Positions 15,614-25,594 are shown, counted from the first letter of the stretch. The stretch: 64,000 bases of DNA from JANRLF01 sp033762815 (GCA_033762815.1 JANRLF010000004.1:496001-560000); one strand, 5' to 3'. Notes: generated by a model from the sequence alone, not told the origin. A program made the numbers and translations.

Positions 15614-18600
15614 TTGGGCTGTTCGGTATTGGGTTGTTGTCTGAGTTCTTTTGCTTTTTTATCGTCCTCCCGTTTTTGAAACAGGTTGCGGAAAGATTCA
15701 CGGTAAGTGAAACCTACACCGGTGCGGTACAGATTGGCTTGGTTTAGCAAATCATAATCACTGGTCTGAAATATTTTCACCCTATATCTGCCATTGGGCG
15801 TCAGTTTATACTCTACCGTAAAATCGCCGGTTATGTTAGAAAAACCACCTTGGCTGGTAGCGGTATTGTTTTCGACGTTAACATTGCTACCTACGGTAAC
15901 CACTAAGCGTTCATTGAAAAAGTTTTTGGACACATCCAGTTGCACCTGGGTTACCATATCATTTCCAGCTTGGGTTTCATACTTCGATTTATAGGAATCA
16001 ACATCCAGATTGATTTCAAAACCAGAAGCCCTATTGGCCAATCGGTTCAGTTGGTTGCTGATTAAGTTGCTCACGCTGCGCAAGGCAACATTCTGGCCAG
16101 TGCTGGCAAGGTCAGGGCCTGTGCCTTGGTCGGCCATGAAGCTATTAAAAAGCAACAAGCTAAAAACCTGCTTATTTAGCTCGGTAGGCTCTTGCCTTAT
16201 TTGTGATAACTGCCTAGCCGCAGTACTGCTTATCAAGGTTTGGTCTTCAGGCAGTTTAATATCAAAAATCAATTCTGGTTCTGATAGATTACCTCTGATA
16301 CTAAGCAGCACATTAATCGGGGTACGCTTTTTAGCTGCGGCCACTTCATCGGTACTCAAAGAAGCCGATTGGTTCGATATCAATTCGTAAGTAGTAGCTT
16401 GTGCAGTATATATAGCCGTGATATCCATTCGGGCATCCATGGGGTCGCCGCTAAAATCAATTCGGCTACCCTTTTGGATGACAAAAGGTTTTTTGATTAG
16501 GCGCTGATAGGAAAAGTTATAATTGCCCTTTTCTACGGCAAAAGTACCCACAATAGATGGATTACCAGCAGGCGGTAAATCTACCACCAAGTTGGCTGAG
16601 CCTTGTATGGAGAGGCTATCCCCTGCCAAGGGATCCAAAATAATGTTCACGGTAGCATCGGGAGTCAGGGTAAACTCCAAGTTTAAATCCACGCCTGACA
16701 GCTGCACCTCATACTCCTCTTTTGCAGGGACAATTACGTCTTTGTTTTCTTCCCCCCATAAACGCGGGCTATGGAATATGATGAAATTCTCCTTTTTCAC
16801 AGTTTCTTCCATTCCTAATGGAGTGAGATTGAAAATGGTACCTTTTTTAGTTGAAACTACTGCATCTACCTTAGGCAGTTCGGCATTGCCCCTAATCTTT
16901 GCATTTACCCCAAGTATGACTTTGCCATAAAACAGGTCATTGTCCTCGGCAGTGGTGTTCATGAATTGGAATTCCGGAGCATTAAAGTCAAGGTCGAGTT
17001 TGATATTTTGAAAATTGTTGTGACTAACCGCACCAGTAAGAGTCGCCGTGCGTTGCTGTTCGTCCTTCATCACCAGCTTAGGAATATTGATGCTATTTGG
17101 ACTAATGTTGATGCGTCCATCATCAAAGGTAAAGCGGGTCATTACATAGTCTACGTGCGTCGAAAGTCCGTTCAATTGGATATAGCCATTTACGGCAGGT
17201 TCACTGAACTGGCCCCTAACGGTCAAGTCGCCACTTAGATATCCCTTGCTGTCTTTTATGGTACCGCGTAGGAATGGGTCGGCTACATTCAGGTTTAAAC
17301 GGGCCATGTCCACATTCAAATCCATGGTACTTTGTTCCGTAGAAATTAGTCCTGATACGGCCAATGAATTTTCCCCGCCAGTCAATTTCAAACTGGTTGC
17401 AATACTGTTGCCTTGTTGGCCGGCATCCAAAGCAAGGCTGCCAACGGGGTCACCATTGAAAACGATATCATTAATATCAAGGTCGGCCGTAAATGCCATT
17501 TTGCTGTCCAAATTCTTCAAGGTTACCTTACCGTTCATGATACCTTCCACCATAATACTGTCGTAGTCGGCCATTTCGGACAACTCTGAGAGTGAAAAAT
17601 TCCGGAAAGAAACATCTATAGGTGGTATACCTTTGCTTTGTTGTCCGCTCTGAATAGCAATCTGCTGTTCGCCATTGGTCATACTTACATTAGTGAACAA
17701 TAACTTTTTGGCACCGTACTCAATGGCATTATTTATTGGTACCGTCCATTTTTCACCCGCAATGTAAAGGCTATCTTTTAAGTGGATATTGAATAACCCT
17801 TCGGCATTTCGGGTAATCAAGGTGGCTAAATTCAGTCGGGAAGCACTGTCGCCTCCTATGTTCAAGCTAGCATCTAGGCTATTGTTGAACATATTGGCAT
17901 TGAGCGTGGTGCGGGGTACGTTTAGTTCCTCGCCGTACACCACTGAATCAATTATTACCGAAGTAACCAATCCATTTGCCTGCCCCGATAAGCCCACATA
18001 GATACTGTCCACACTAATGCTGTCATATTCCAAACCGGGGACTATAGCTGTAAGGTTGAGCACTTTCGCCCTACTGTCGAAATTGCCCGTAATATAAGCG
18101 GTATCTAAACGGGTAAGCCCAGGCAGGAATATTTTAGTAAGTTTTAAAGGGCTGCCCATGGTTACCAACAAATCAAACTTTTGGTCAGTAGGTGCCGCTT
18201 GTGGCCCAGGTTCAATTGCTAGGTTTGAAGGCTTATCAGTCGAATCGACCGTTTGGTCAATAGGGAAATAGTCGTTCACATAATTCATCAATAATTTGGG
18301 CAAGTCGGCAATTTTGTAATCACCTTTAATGCTGGCATTCAGTATAGGGGAAGTAACCTCCACCACTTTGTTGCGCGGGCCTTCTTCATAAGCTTTTGCC
18401 ACCAAACTATCCATTTGATAACGGGCGGAATCGTTGGCAATATTGAAATTTTTGATAGCGGCAGTACCTTCAAAGTTATCCAAATCCAAGCCTTGAAAAT
18501 CTACTTCCAGGTCGGCACTTAGCCGTAAGTTATCCGCGACCAAATTCAGTTTGCCTAGGTTGACCGTATCAATGGAGGCCTTGAACCTAAATTCGGGAAT

Positions 18601-20655
18601 CGTATCGCCCAAGTTTACTAAGCCCTTGAAATCAAACTTTAAATTAGGGTCGTTAATGGAGGCTTTTCCAAAAAATCTCTTACCATTTACCCGGCCATGT
18701 GCTTCTACATTTCTATAGGTATATCGGTTGTATTCTATTTGCCTAACCACCGCATCCAAATCCGCTTTGATACTATCGGGATTGATGCCATGCCCTTTCA
18801 CTTGGGCTTCCAAAGTCACTGCTCCCAAAGCAGTATCAGCCAACATTCGGCCTAGGTCAAACTGCCATACCATCACCTTGCCTTCATAACTGGCATCAGT
18901 ATAATCTTTATTGAAGTCTGCGGTTAAATCTGCCACCAAATTGCCAATGTCGCTACTCACGGTAGCATATACATCCATTTCCCTAGTAGTGCCTTTAAAA
19001 TTTCCCTTTAAGTGTACCGTACCCAATCGCATAGCTGGTTCAGGCAGCTTTACTCCTACCGAAGCCAGCATTTTCATCGGTGCGGTCAATTCCTTTATAT
19101 CTAGGGTAAAATAAGCTTGGTCCATATTGGGCAAGCCTTTGGCTGTTGCATTGCCATAGAACACCCGTGCTCCTGCAGTAGTAAGCAATATGTTATCCAC
19201 CTTCAAATCCCTTACTGAACCGCTTGCACGGGCAGAAAGATTGACCGGGCTCAATGCCACTGCCTCTTTAGGTATGGGCAGGTTGCGCGTCATTCGGGCA
19301 AGGTCATTATAATCAACAGACAGTTTCTTTAGGTCGATATCAAACTTGGCCTGGTTAAAATCAGGCAAGCCCGTAACATGTAGCGTAGTATTTAGCACGG
19401 TCCTTTTCCCTAATTGCACCAACAAATCATTCGTTCTCAAATCTCCTATCCTACCGCTGATACTCCCTTCCAAACGCACACTGTCCCGGCTTTTTGGATT
19501 CACGTATTTTATATCAGCCAATTGTGGCATTAATAGCAATACCTCAGCAATGGATATGTTGGTATTTGAAAATCGGGTGTCGATAGTCGCTTCACTGTCC
19601 ATCGCCAATAGCGAATCGAAATCGGTATAACGAACGGTAGTATTGTTCTCCAACCTGCTTTGCGCCGTTTGCAGTACCAGTTGCTTCAATTGTATGCTGC
19701 TAGTATCAACTTGTAAGCCCGCCTTTAGCTCTTTTAAATGCAAGCCGCTTTTTTCTTTAACTCCTATATGCTTAACCTCCGCCTTTATGCTTCTTCCTAT
19801 ATAGGCCACATCAATAATTTCGATAGTCAAACTATCAGCGTCAATATGGGCAAAATCCAACCCATTCGGCATGGGGGCCTTTCCATTATCATCAAACACA
19901 ATATGGTTGTTGTTGAAATCGATTTTATCGACCCTAACCTCCCAGCCTGTGGCAGGAATAAAGAAACCGGTTTCCTTATTGGTGGAGGTATCTATTTTTT
20001 CCACGATGAGCGTATCCCTAGCGGCCAAGGCAAAGCGAACATTGGCATTCTGCAACAATATCTCCCCAACCCTAATCTGTTGCTTTTCCATATCGAATTT
20101 ATTGACATCCAACTCAAATAACGGTATCGCGCCATTTAACTGAAATCCTGATACGGGGGCATCAATGTTTGCTCGAATGTTGGATAATCGAACGGTATTG
20201 AGTCCAAAAGTCCAGGCACTAGGGGTGGTATCTTTTTCGGTGGTGTCACCTGCAAATGCATCTAAAATAAATTGGAAGTTGAAAGTACTGTCCTTAGGGT
20301 TTTCCTTAAGGTTTACCACCGCATTGTCCAGCAGCACATCGTCAATCTTTATTCGTTGGTTGATCAAATTGAAAAGGTTGATATCCACCCTCAGTTTGCC
20401 AGCATACAGTAGGGTATCGCCCTCTAAATCTTCTACATAGATATCCTTTAACTGTACATTGTCCAAAAAACGAATAGCCACCCTGCCAACGGATATTTTT
20501 CCACCCGTCATTCCGCTGACTATGTTAGTTGCTTTCTGGGCAATAAAAGTCTGCACTGGAGGCAATTGCAGTAAGAAAATCACCACTACCAGTAAACTGA
20601 GCAGAGAAAGAAGAAAGTATCCAAAAATGCGCCCTATGCGCTTAGCAATGTTCAC
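15610..20655 (-). CDS. tamB: Translocation and assembly module protein TamB
   Basis: 1681 residues. An N-terminal membrane anchor (about 12-32, GYFLLSLLSLLVVVIFLL) is followed by a very long periplasmic repetitive beta structure of the AsmA/TamB type, and a C-terminal DUF490/TamB domain (about 1250-1660: AVVSTKKGTIFNLTPLG, ANLVVDLPPAGNPSIVGTFA, VRVKIFQTSDYDLL-like end). TamB forms a periplasm-spanning groove that works with TamA in envelope assembly and probably phospholipid transfer. It is longer than the E. coli protein (about 1260 residues), normal for this phylum. The C-terminus (EDDKKAKELRQQPNTEQPK) is charged. Confidence 0.93.
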   Translation of the reverse strand: MNIAKRIGRIFGYFLLSLLSLLVVVIFLLQLPPVQTFIAQKATNIVSGMTGGKISVGRVAIRFLDNVQLKDIYVEDLEGDTLLYAGKLRVDINLFNLINQRIKIDDVLLDNAVVNLKENPKDSTFNFQFILDAFAGDTTEKDTTPSAWTFGLNTVRLSNIRANIDAPVSGFQLNGAIPLFELDVNKFDMEKQQIRVGEILLQNANVRFALAARDTLIVEKIDTSTNKETGFFIPATGWEVRVDKIDFNNNHIVFDDNGKAPMPNGLDFAHIDADSLTIEIIDVAYIGRSIKAEVKHIGVKEKSGLHLKELKAGLQVDTSSIQLKQLVLQTAQSRLENNTTVRYTDFDSLLAMDSEATIDTRFSNTNISIAEVLLLMPQLADIKYVNPKSRDSVRLEGSISGRIGDLRTNDLLVQLGKRTVLNTTLHVTGLPDFNQAKFDIDLKKLSVDYNDLARMTRNLPIPKEAVALSPVNLSARASGSVRDLKVDNILLTTAGARVFYGNATAKGLPNMDQAYFTLDIKELTAPMKMLASVGVKLPEPAMRLGTVHLKGNFKGTTREMDVYATVSSDIGNLVADLTADFNKDYTDASYEGKVMVWQFDLGRMLADTALGAVTLEAQVKGHGINPDSIKADLDAVVRQIEYNRYTYRNVEAHGRVNGKRFFGKASINDPNLKFDFKGLVNLGDTIPEFRFKASIDTVNLGKLNLVADNLRLSADLEVDFQGLDLDNFEGTAAIKNFNIANDSARYQMDSLVAKAYEEGPRNKVVEVTSPILNASIKGDYKIADLPKLLMNYVNDYFPIDQTVDSTDKPSNLAIEPGPQAAPTDQKFDLLVTMGSPLKLTKIFLPGLTRLDTAYITGNFDSRAKVLNLTAIVPGLEYDSISVDSIYVGLSGQANGLVTSVIIDSVVYGEELNVPRTTLNANMFNNSLDASLNIGGDSASRLNLATLITRNAEGLFNIHLKDSLYIAGEKWTVPINNAIEYGAKKLLFTNVSMTNGEQQIAIQSGQQSKGIPPIDVSFRNFSLSELSEMADYDSIMVEGIMNGKVTLKNLDSKMAFTADLDINDIVFNGDPVGSLALDAGQQGNSIATSLKLTGGENSLAVSGLISTEQSTMDLNVDMARLNLNVADPFLRGTIKDSKGYLSGDLTVRGQFSEPAVNGYIQLNGLSTHVDYVMTRFTFDDGRINISPNSINIPKLVMKDEQQRTATLTGAVSHNNFQNIKLDLDFNAPEFQFMNTTAEDNDLFYGKVILGVNAKIRGNAELPKVDAVVSTKKGTIFNLTPLGMEETVKKENFIIFHSPRLWGEENKDVIVPAKEEYEVQLSGVDLNLEFTLTPDATVNIILDPLAGDSLSIQGSANLVVDLPPAGNPSIVGTFAVEKGNYNFSYQRLIKKPFVIQKGSRIDFSGDPMDARMDITAIYTAQATTYELISNQSASLSTDEVAAAKKRTPINVLLSIRGNLSEPELIFDIKLPEDQTLISSTAARQLSQIRQEPTELNKQVFSLLLFNSFMADQGTGPDLASTGQNVALRSVSNLISNQLNRLANRASGFEINLDVDSYKSKYETQAGNDMVTQVQLDVSKNFFNERLVVTVGSNVNVENNTATSQGGFSNITGDFTVEYKLTPNGRYRVKIFQTSDYDLLNQANLYRTGVGFTYRESFRNLFQKREDDKKAKELRQQPNTEQPK

Positions 20656-20709
20656 CGAATAAATATATACTTAAGTACTGAAATCTGCATCCACATACGT
20701 CTTGGAGCT

Positions 20710-20916
20710 TTAAAAATCACTGGCTGAGGTATCATTGTCCTCATGCTGGTCTTTTGCTGGCGGTATACTGTTTTCATTAGGCATTACATCGGTCTTTTTA
20801 TAGGGGAAGGTACCATAAGTATATACCATTCCTACTATAATAGCTAGCAATAATACAGCTAGCATTATTTTTATGGTGCGCTTGCGCTCCCCATTGGGCT
20901 CTTGTACGTTCATCAC
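20710..20916 (-). CDS. Small single-span membrane protein
   Basis: 68 residues. A basic N-terminus (NGERKRTIKIM) leads into one membrane segment (about 17-35, IMLAVLLLAIIVGMVYTYG), then a polar acidic tail ending NDTSASDF. The start could be at 20916 or 20913 (two adjacent ATGs). No family recognised. It lies 25 bases downstream of a coiled-coil lipoprotein gene and upstream of tamB on the same strand, so these small envelope genes may share a transcript with tamB-tamA. Confidence 0.6.
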   Translation of the reverse strand: MMNVQEPNGERKRTIKIMLAVLLLAIIVGMVYTYGTFPYKKTDVMPNENSIPPAKDQHEDNDTSASDF

Positions 20917-20941
20917 ATCAAGTTTTACTCAAAAAATCAAC

Positions 20942-21478
20942 TTACTTTTTATTCCTTTCAGCTTTCCAATTATCATAATCTTTTTCCAGATCGTCCATTT
21001 CTTTCTTAACGTCGTCCGAAAACTCATTGTAGTGGTCGCGCATATCCTTTCTTAATTCCTGATACTTATCTTCTACCTTATCTGCGCTTTCCTCGGTCCC
21101 ATCTTTCACATCATTCACAAACGCCCTAAACCGACTGGCGGAGTTATCGGCACCTTCTTCTATTTTATCGCCTAACTGTTCAGCTTTATCCTCAACATCA
21201 TTTTGCAATTGGAAAAATCGTTTGTCCAAATCTTCCAACTCCTTTTTTGCTTCTGCTGATAATGACTCTTCCTTAGCTGCTACTTTCTGACGTCTTTCCT
21301 CATATCCAGCCTTCAAGTCAGTCCACTTTTCCTCAGCACCTTCTTTTATTTTTTGTTCGGTGGTATTTACATACTCCTTAAGGTCCTCCATCGCCTTTGC
21401 CGGGTCCTCGTTACTGTTGCAACTGATACTGAATAGGGCTATTGTAAAGCTGATAAGTAATATGAAAAAATATTTCAT
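20942..21478 (-). CDS. Coiled-coil lipoprotein
   Basis: 178 residues. The signal MKYFFILLISFTIALFSISC ends in a lipobox cysteine; the mature protein (CNSNEDPAKAMEDLKEYVN...) is almost wholly charged alpha-helix with heptad-like spacing (ELEDLDKRFFQLQNDVEDK, DKVEDKYQELRKDMRDHY). It resembles apolipoprotein/late-embryogenesis-like helical lipoproteins in composition only. The acidic residues after the cysteine agree with Bacteroidota surface export. It begins 4 bases after the preceding gene ends. Confidence 0.75.
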   Translation of the reverse strand: MKYFFILLISFTIALFSISCNSNEDPAKAMEDLKEYVNTTEQKIKEGAEEKWTDLKAGYEERRQKVAAKEESLSAEAKKELEDLDKRFFQLQNDVEDKAEQLGDKIEEGADNSASRFRAFVNDVKDGTEESADKVEDKYQELRKDMRDHYNEFSDDVKKEMDDLEKDYDNWKAERNKK

Positions 21479-21481
21479 GGC

Positions 21482-21889
21482 TTATGGATTGTTTTTAGGT
21501 TTGGTATATGTATTTTTAAGTAGTTGATATTGTTGTTCCAACATTAGGACTTTATCCCTGTCCTTGTCAGTAAATTGGGCTTCGACCCCCTTTTTACGGT
21601 CTTGCAGTGCTTGCCATAACTCATCAGTTTGGGCCCAATATGATTCATTGTACTGCCCTTTTTTATCCGCTACCGAATGTACAAACCCTTCCAAGTCGCG
21701 TATAAAAACTACTACCGAACTATCTTTTACAAATTCTCGCCCCACGGGAGCCGTTACCGCTACAGCCGAATATGGTTTTGCCTTTTCCACCAAACCCAGT
21801 TCAGCAACTATTCCATTGTATAAATACGCTGCAAAAAGGACAATTAAGTATCCAAAACTTTTCATACGCTCCAGTTTCTTCCACCCCAT
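21482..21889 (-). CDS. Membrane-anchored hypothetical protein
   Basis: 135 residues, or 127 if translation begins at the ATG at 21865 (MKSFGYLIVLFAAYLYNGIV), which would place the hydrophobic segment right at the N-terminus. The body is helical and charged (FVKDSSVVVFIRDLEGFVHS, DRDKVLMLEQQYQLLKNTYT). I do not recognise a family. It is the first gene of a small operon with the coiled-coil lipoprotein and is divergent from secG. Confidence 0.6.
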   Translation of the reverse strand: MGWKKLERMKSFGYLIVLFAAYLYNGIVAELGLVEKAKPYSAVAVTAPVGREFVKDSSVVVFIRDLEGFVHSVADKKGQYNESYWAQTDELWQALQDRKKGVEAQFTDKDRDKVLMLEQQYQLLKNTYTKPKNNP

Positions 21890-22089
21890 ATATAAAATGC
21901 CGTACCAACAGTATCGCCAACCGAAACTTTCTTGACAAAATCCTATAAATAGCTAATAATCAATCTACATGAAAGGAATTAGCTTTAGAAAGAATAAGCA
22001 AATACATAGAAAAATGTGGCATCCATTCCCCGTATGTAGAAGATAGATGTAAACCCTCAAGTATTTTTCTTTGAAAGGCAAAAAATACC

Positions 22090-22097
22090 TACCTTTG
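22090..22097 (+). promoter_or_regulatory. Candidate promoter of secG
   Basis: TACCTTTG (exact TAnnTTTG) lies 29 bases before the secG start. A TTTG at 22070-22073 lies 16 bases upstream of it, close to the expected -33 element spacing. This is the best two-part Bacteroidota-type promoter seen in the window. Confidence 0.55.
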
Positions 22098-22126
22098 CCT
22101 TCCGTTTATTAAAAATACTTTTTGCT

Positions 22127-22549
22127 ATGGTTTACTTGTTAGTAGTGTTGCTGATTGTGGTTGCGGTGTTGTTGATTTTGGCGGTACTGATTCAAAATCC
22201 TAAAGGCGGTGGTTTAGGTGCCGGTTTCGGCGGTGTGGGCAACCAAGTAATGGGTGCCAGAAGGGCTACGGAGTTCATTGAAAAGGCCACTTGGTATTTA
22301 GTGGGTGCTTTATTGGTACTTTGCATCTTTTCAGGGGTCATGATGCCAGGTAAAAAAGCAGTGGACAATACTACTGATATCCAGCGCGTTCAGCAGCAAC
22401 AAGGTACTACTTCCCCATTATCAGTACCAGCTCCTAGCACGCCCGGTAATGGTGCACAACAACCAGGTGCACAGCAGCAGCCGGGTGCACAACAGGCACC
22501 TGCCAATAATGCACCAGCACCGGCACCTACTAGCGCCCCTGCTCAATAA
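22127..22549 (+). CDS. secG: Preprotein translocase subunit SecG
   Basis: 140 residues with two membrane helices (about 3-22 and 56-74). LIQNPKGGGLGAGFGGVGNQVMGARRATEFIEKATW is the SecG signature region joining them (given here by its ends: LIQNPKGGG and FIEKATW). SecG assists SecYE in protein export. The C-terminal 55 residues are a Gln/Ala/Pro-rich tail (QQPGAQQQPGAQQAP) absent from enterobacterial SecG; such tails occur in other Bacteroidota. Monocistronic and convergent with the next gene. Confidence 0.93.
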   Translation: MVYLLVVLLIVVAVLLILAVLIQNPKGGGLGAGFGGVGNQVMGARRATEFIEKATWYLVGALLVLCIFSGVMMPGKKAVDNTTDIQRVQQQQGTTSPLSVPAPSTPGNGAQQPGAQQQPGAQQAPANNAPAPAPTSAPAQ

Positions 22550-22570
22550 ATCGGCATTTAACTAAAATTT

Positions 22571-23290
22571 TTAAGCCACCTGTTCGCTCAGATGCCGCAT
22601 AAGCAATCTACGGGCTATGGGATAAAAGGTCTCTTCAAAAGGGAATAGCGCTTTACTTTCAATTGCATAAGTGGCGGGGTTGGCCAACTGTCTGCGTTTT
22701 TTTATGAGGTCATACTTAATATGCTCAAAGGTATTGATAGCATTGCTGGTATAGCTGGTCACGTATTGCGTGCGGACACCCCTGTATTGCTCGTTGGCTT
22801 GCTCGAAAATGGAAATACTATACTCGTACACCTTAATGTCGCGCCTTATTGCCTCCCGCAGCAGTAAATACCCTTCCTTTGGATTAAGGGGCATTACGCC
22901 CACTGGGCTTAGCAACAATTGTTCTTCAACAAAATCATACAATTCCTTTCCTTCTGCCGTATACTTTTTTAGCCGTGGAAGGGCGTAATCCATAATGCTG
23001 TTCAACTCTTCCAAGTATCTATCATCAAAATGTAACTTCTCATACTCCAAACGCATGTTTTCAATATCGATTTTGCTGATTTGCTTCGGAAATGCGCTCA
23101 TGGCGCTTTCCTTACCTTGTTTCAAGGCCAATAAATTGTTATGGTGTTGAAACAAATCGGCAAGAAAGGGATAAAGCTTATGCTCGTTGAAGTTGTTGCC
23201 CACCTCTTGCAAGTAAGCTAGCAATAAATACTTCTTGTATTCAAAGTCAATTCGGCCCTCAGTAAGCCAATTACTGCTCAAACTTTTCAT
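22571..23290 (-). CDS. Conserved hypothetical cytoplasmic protein
   Basis: 239 residues, no signal or membrane segment, mostly alpha-helical with many Tyr, Glu and Lys residues. It begins MKSLSSNWLTEGRIDFEYKK and ends in FYPIARRLLMRHLSEQVA. No catalytic motif stands out and I cannot name a family, though the look is of a conserved Bacteroidota protein. It lies convergent to secG and divergent from groES. Confidence 0.75.
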   Translation of the reverse strand: MKSLSSNWLTEGRIDFEYKKYLLLAYLQEVGNNFNEHKLYPFLADLFQHHNNLLALKQGKESAMSAFPKQISKIDIENMRLEYEKLHFDDRYLEELNSIMDYALPRLKKYTAEGKELYDFVEEQLLLSPVGVMPLNPKEGYLLLREAIRRDIKVYEYSISIFEQANEQYRGVRTQYVTSYTSNAINTFEHIKYDLIKKRRQLANPATYAIESKALFPFEETFYPIARRLLMRHLSEQVA

Positions 23291-23419
23291 TTTGTACAGT
23301 TTTTAATTCACTACTCCCTTTCCATATTTTAACGGAAAAGTTAAGGGAATGTTACCCTACTGGTTTACGAATTTATTAATCACTAACCAAATGCCAAATT
23401 TCCCTGCCAAAATGCCAAT

Positions 23420-23496
23420 CTGTCAATCGTAAAGTCTAAAATTGCAGGTATATCCGCAAAAATGACCTGACAAAAGCCGTTGGCACAACAAATGCT
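23420..23496 (+). promoter_or_regulatory. Possible sigma-54-type promoter with upstream TGTCA/TGACA sites for groESL
   Basis: TTGGCACAACAAATGCT at 23480-23496 has the GG-N10-GC spacing of a -24/-12 promoter and matches YTGGCAC-N5-TTGCW except for one base. Upstream are CTGTCA (23420-23425) and CTGACA (23467-23472), which could bind an activator. The element would start transcription about 35 bases before groES. No CIRCE element is present. Assignment is inference from motif spacing. Confidence 0.4.
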
Positions 23497-23540
23497 AATG
23501 CGGTTGCAGCAAATTATAAAAACCAAAAAAACATTACCGT

Positions 23541-23825
23541 ATGTCCACAAAAACTTTGAACATCACCCCACTGGCTGACAGAGTGGTGGTAAAGGCCGAC
23601 GCCGCAGAAGAAACCACAAAAAGCGGGCTGTACATTCCTGACACTGCCAAAGAAAAACCACAAAGAGGGGAAGTGGTAGCTGTAGGTTCAGGTAAAAAAG
23701 ACGAGCCCATGACCGTTAAACCTGGCGACAAAGTATTGTACGGCAAATATTCAGGTACTGAACTTACCATTGATGGAGAAGACTACCTGATTATGCGCCA
23801 AAGCGACATCTTCGCTGTATTGTAA
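23541..23825 (+). CDS. groES: Co-chaperonin GroES
   Basis: 94 residues, standard length. ITPLADRVVVKADAAEETTKSGLYIPDTAKEKP carries the family signature and the GroEL-binding mobile loop (about 16-33); GKKDEPMTVKPGDKVLYGKYSGTE matches the core. It caps the GroEL folding chamber. It precedes groEL by 55 bases in the normal groESL order. Confidence 0.98.
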   Translation: MSTKTLNITPLADRVVVKADAAEETTKSGLYIPDTAKEKPQRGEVVAVGSGKKDEPMTVKPGDKVLYGKYSGTELTIDGEDYLIMRQSDIFAVL

Positions 23826-23880
23826 TCCCTATTCCTTTAATTTATTGCTCATTTCACAAAAAAACCAAAACCCATAAAAC

Positions 23881-25524
23881 ATGGCAAAGTTGATCAAATA
23901 CGACTCAGAAGCCAGGGAATCACTGAAAAAAGGTGTTGACACACTGGCCAATGCCGTAAAAGTGACCTTAGGCCCTAAAGGACGTAACGTAGTTATTGAA
24001 AAGAAATTTGGCGCACCTTCCATTACCAAAGACGGTGTATCAGTTGCCAAAGAAATAGAATTGGAAGACCCATTAGAGAATATGGGCGCACAAATGGTGA
24101 AAGAAGTTGCCAGCAAAACTTCTGACCTAGCCGGAGACGGTACTACCACCGCTACCGTATTGGCACAAGCCATCATTACCAAAGGTTTGAAAAGCGTTGC
24201 TGCCGGTGCACACTTGATGGACCTTAAACGCGGTATCGACAAAGCTGTGGAAGCAGTAGTAGCCGACTTGAAAAAACAATCAGTAGAAGTTGGCAATGAC
24301 AATGAAAAAATTCGTCAAGTAGCCAGCATATCCGCTAATAACGATGCAAATATCGGTGCTTTGATAGCAGAGGCCATGCAGAAAGTTGGCAAAGAAGGCG
24401 TTATCACCGTTGAAGAAGCCAAAGGTACCGATACGTATGTGGATACCGTAGAAGGTATGCAGTTCGACCGTGGTTACCTTTCTCCTTACTTTGTGACCAA
24501 CACCGAGAAAATGGAGGCTGACCTCGACAATCCTTACATCTTGATTTACGACAAGAAAATCAGCAACATGAAGGACTTGTTGCCCGTATTGGAGAAAGTG
24601 GTACAACAAGGTGCCCCTTTGGTAATCATTTCTGAAGATTTGGAAGGCGAAGCTTTGGCTACTTTGGTGGTTAACAAAATCCGTGGTACCTTGAAAGTGG
24701 CTGCTGTTAAAGCTCCTGGCTTTGGCGACCGTAGAAAAGAAATGTTGGAAGATATCGCCGTATTGACTGGTGGTACCGTTATCAGCGAAGACCGTGGTTA
24801 CAAATTGGAAAACGCTACCGTGCAAATGTTGGGTCGCGCTGAAAAAGTAACTATCGATAAAGACAACACCACTATCGTAAATGGTGTAGGCGAAACTGAC
24901 AATATCAAAGCCCGTGTTGCCCAAATCAAGTCTCAAATTGAGAACACTACCAGCGACTACGACCGTGAAAAACTGCAGGAGCGTTTAGCCAAATTAGCTG
25001 GCGGTGTTGCTGTATTGTACATTGGCGCTCCTACAGAAGTGGAAATGAAAGAGAAGAAAGACCGTGTGGACGATGCCTTGCACGCTACCCGTGCCGCTGT
25101 TGAAGAAGGTATCGTACCTGGCGGTGGTGTGGCACTTATCCGCGCTCTACCAGCCATTGATGGTATCAATACTTTGAACGAAGATGAGAAAACCGGTGCC
25201 GATATCGTTCGTCGTGCCATCGAAGAGCCATTGAGGCAGATTGCTGCCAATGCAGGTATCGAAGGCAGCATCGTTATTCAAAAGGTGAAAGAAGGTAAAG
25301 GCGACTTCGGTTACAATGCCCGCACCAATGAATACGAGAACCTATACCAATCAGGCGTTATTGACCCTACCAAAGTAACCCGTGTGGCTTTGGAAAATGC
25401 GGCCTCTATTGCCGGTATGTTGTTGACCACCGAGTGTGTGATAGTTGACAAACCAGCAGAAGAAGGTGCTGCTGCCGGCGGCGGAATGCCAGGCGGTATG
25501 GGCGGTATGGGTGGAATGATGTAA
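23881..25524 (+). CDS. groEL: Chaperonin GroEL
   Basis: 547 residues. All main signatures are present: VTLGPKGRNVVIEKKFGAP, the ATP-binding DGTTTATVLAQAI, KAPGFGDRRKEMLEDIAVLTGG, the segment AAVEEGIVPGGGVALIRA, and the Gly/Met-rich tail GGGMPGGMGGMGGMM. It forms the tetradecameric folding machine with GroES. A strong terminator follows at 25555. Confidence 0.99.
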   Translation: MAKLIKYDSEARESLKKGVDTLANAVKVTLGPKGRNVVIEKKFGAPSITKDGVSVAKEIELEDPLENMGAQMVKEVASKTSDLAGDGTTTATVLAQAIITKGLKSVAAGAHLMDLKRGIDKAVEAVVADLKKQSVEVGNDNEKIRQVASISANNDANIGALIAEAMQKVGKEGVITVEEAKGTDTYVDTVEGMQFDRGYLSPYFVTNTEKMEADLDNPYILIYDKKISNMKDLLPVLEKVVQQGAPLVIISEDLEGEALATLVVNKIRGTLKVAAVKAPGFGDRRKEMLEDIAVLTGGTVISEDRGYKLENATVQMLGRAEKVTIDKDNTTIVNGVGETDNIKARVAQIKSQIENTTSDYDREKLQERLAKLAGGVAVLYIGAPTEVEMKEKKDRVDDALHATRAAVEEGIVPGGGVALIRALPAIDGINTLNEDEKTGADIVRRAIEEPLRQIAANAGIEGSIVIQKVKEGKGDFGYNARTNEYENLYQSGVIDPTKVTRVALENAASIAGMLLTTECVIVDKPAEEGAAAGGGMPGGMGGMGGMM

Positions 25525-25554
25525 TCAAGCCCTTTTAACTATTTAGTCACGAGA

Positions 25555-25594
25555 AACCCTTTCGTTCCCAAACAAACGGAAGGGTTTTTTCTTT
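25555..25594 (+). terminator. Rho-independent terminator of groESL
   Basis: AACCCTTTCGTT pairs with AACGGAAGGGTT (one G-T pair) across a short loop and is followed by TTTTCTTT, 30 bases past the groEL stop. The rest of the spacer to 25836 is a leader for the next gene; it holds a weak stem (GTGAATC/GATTCA near 25709-25733) but no riboswitch I recognise. Confidence 0.85.
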
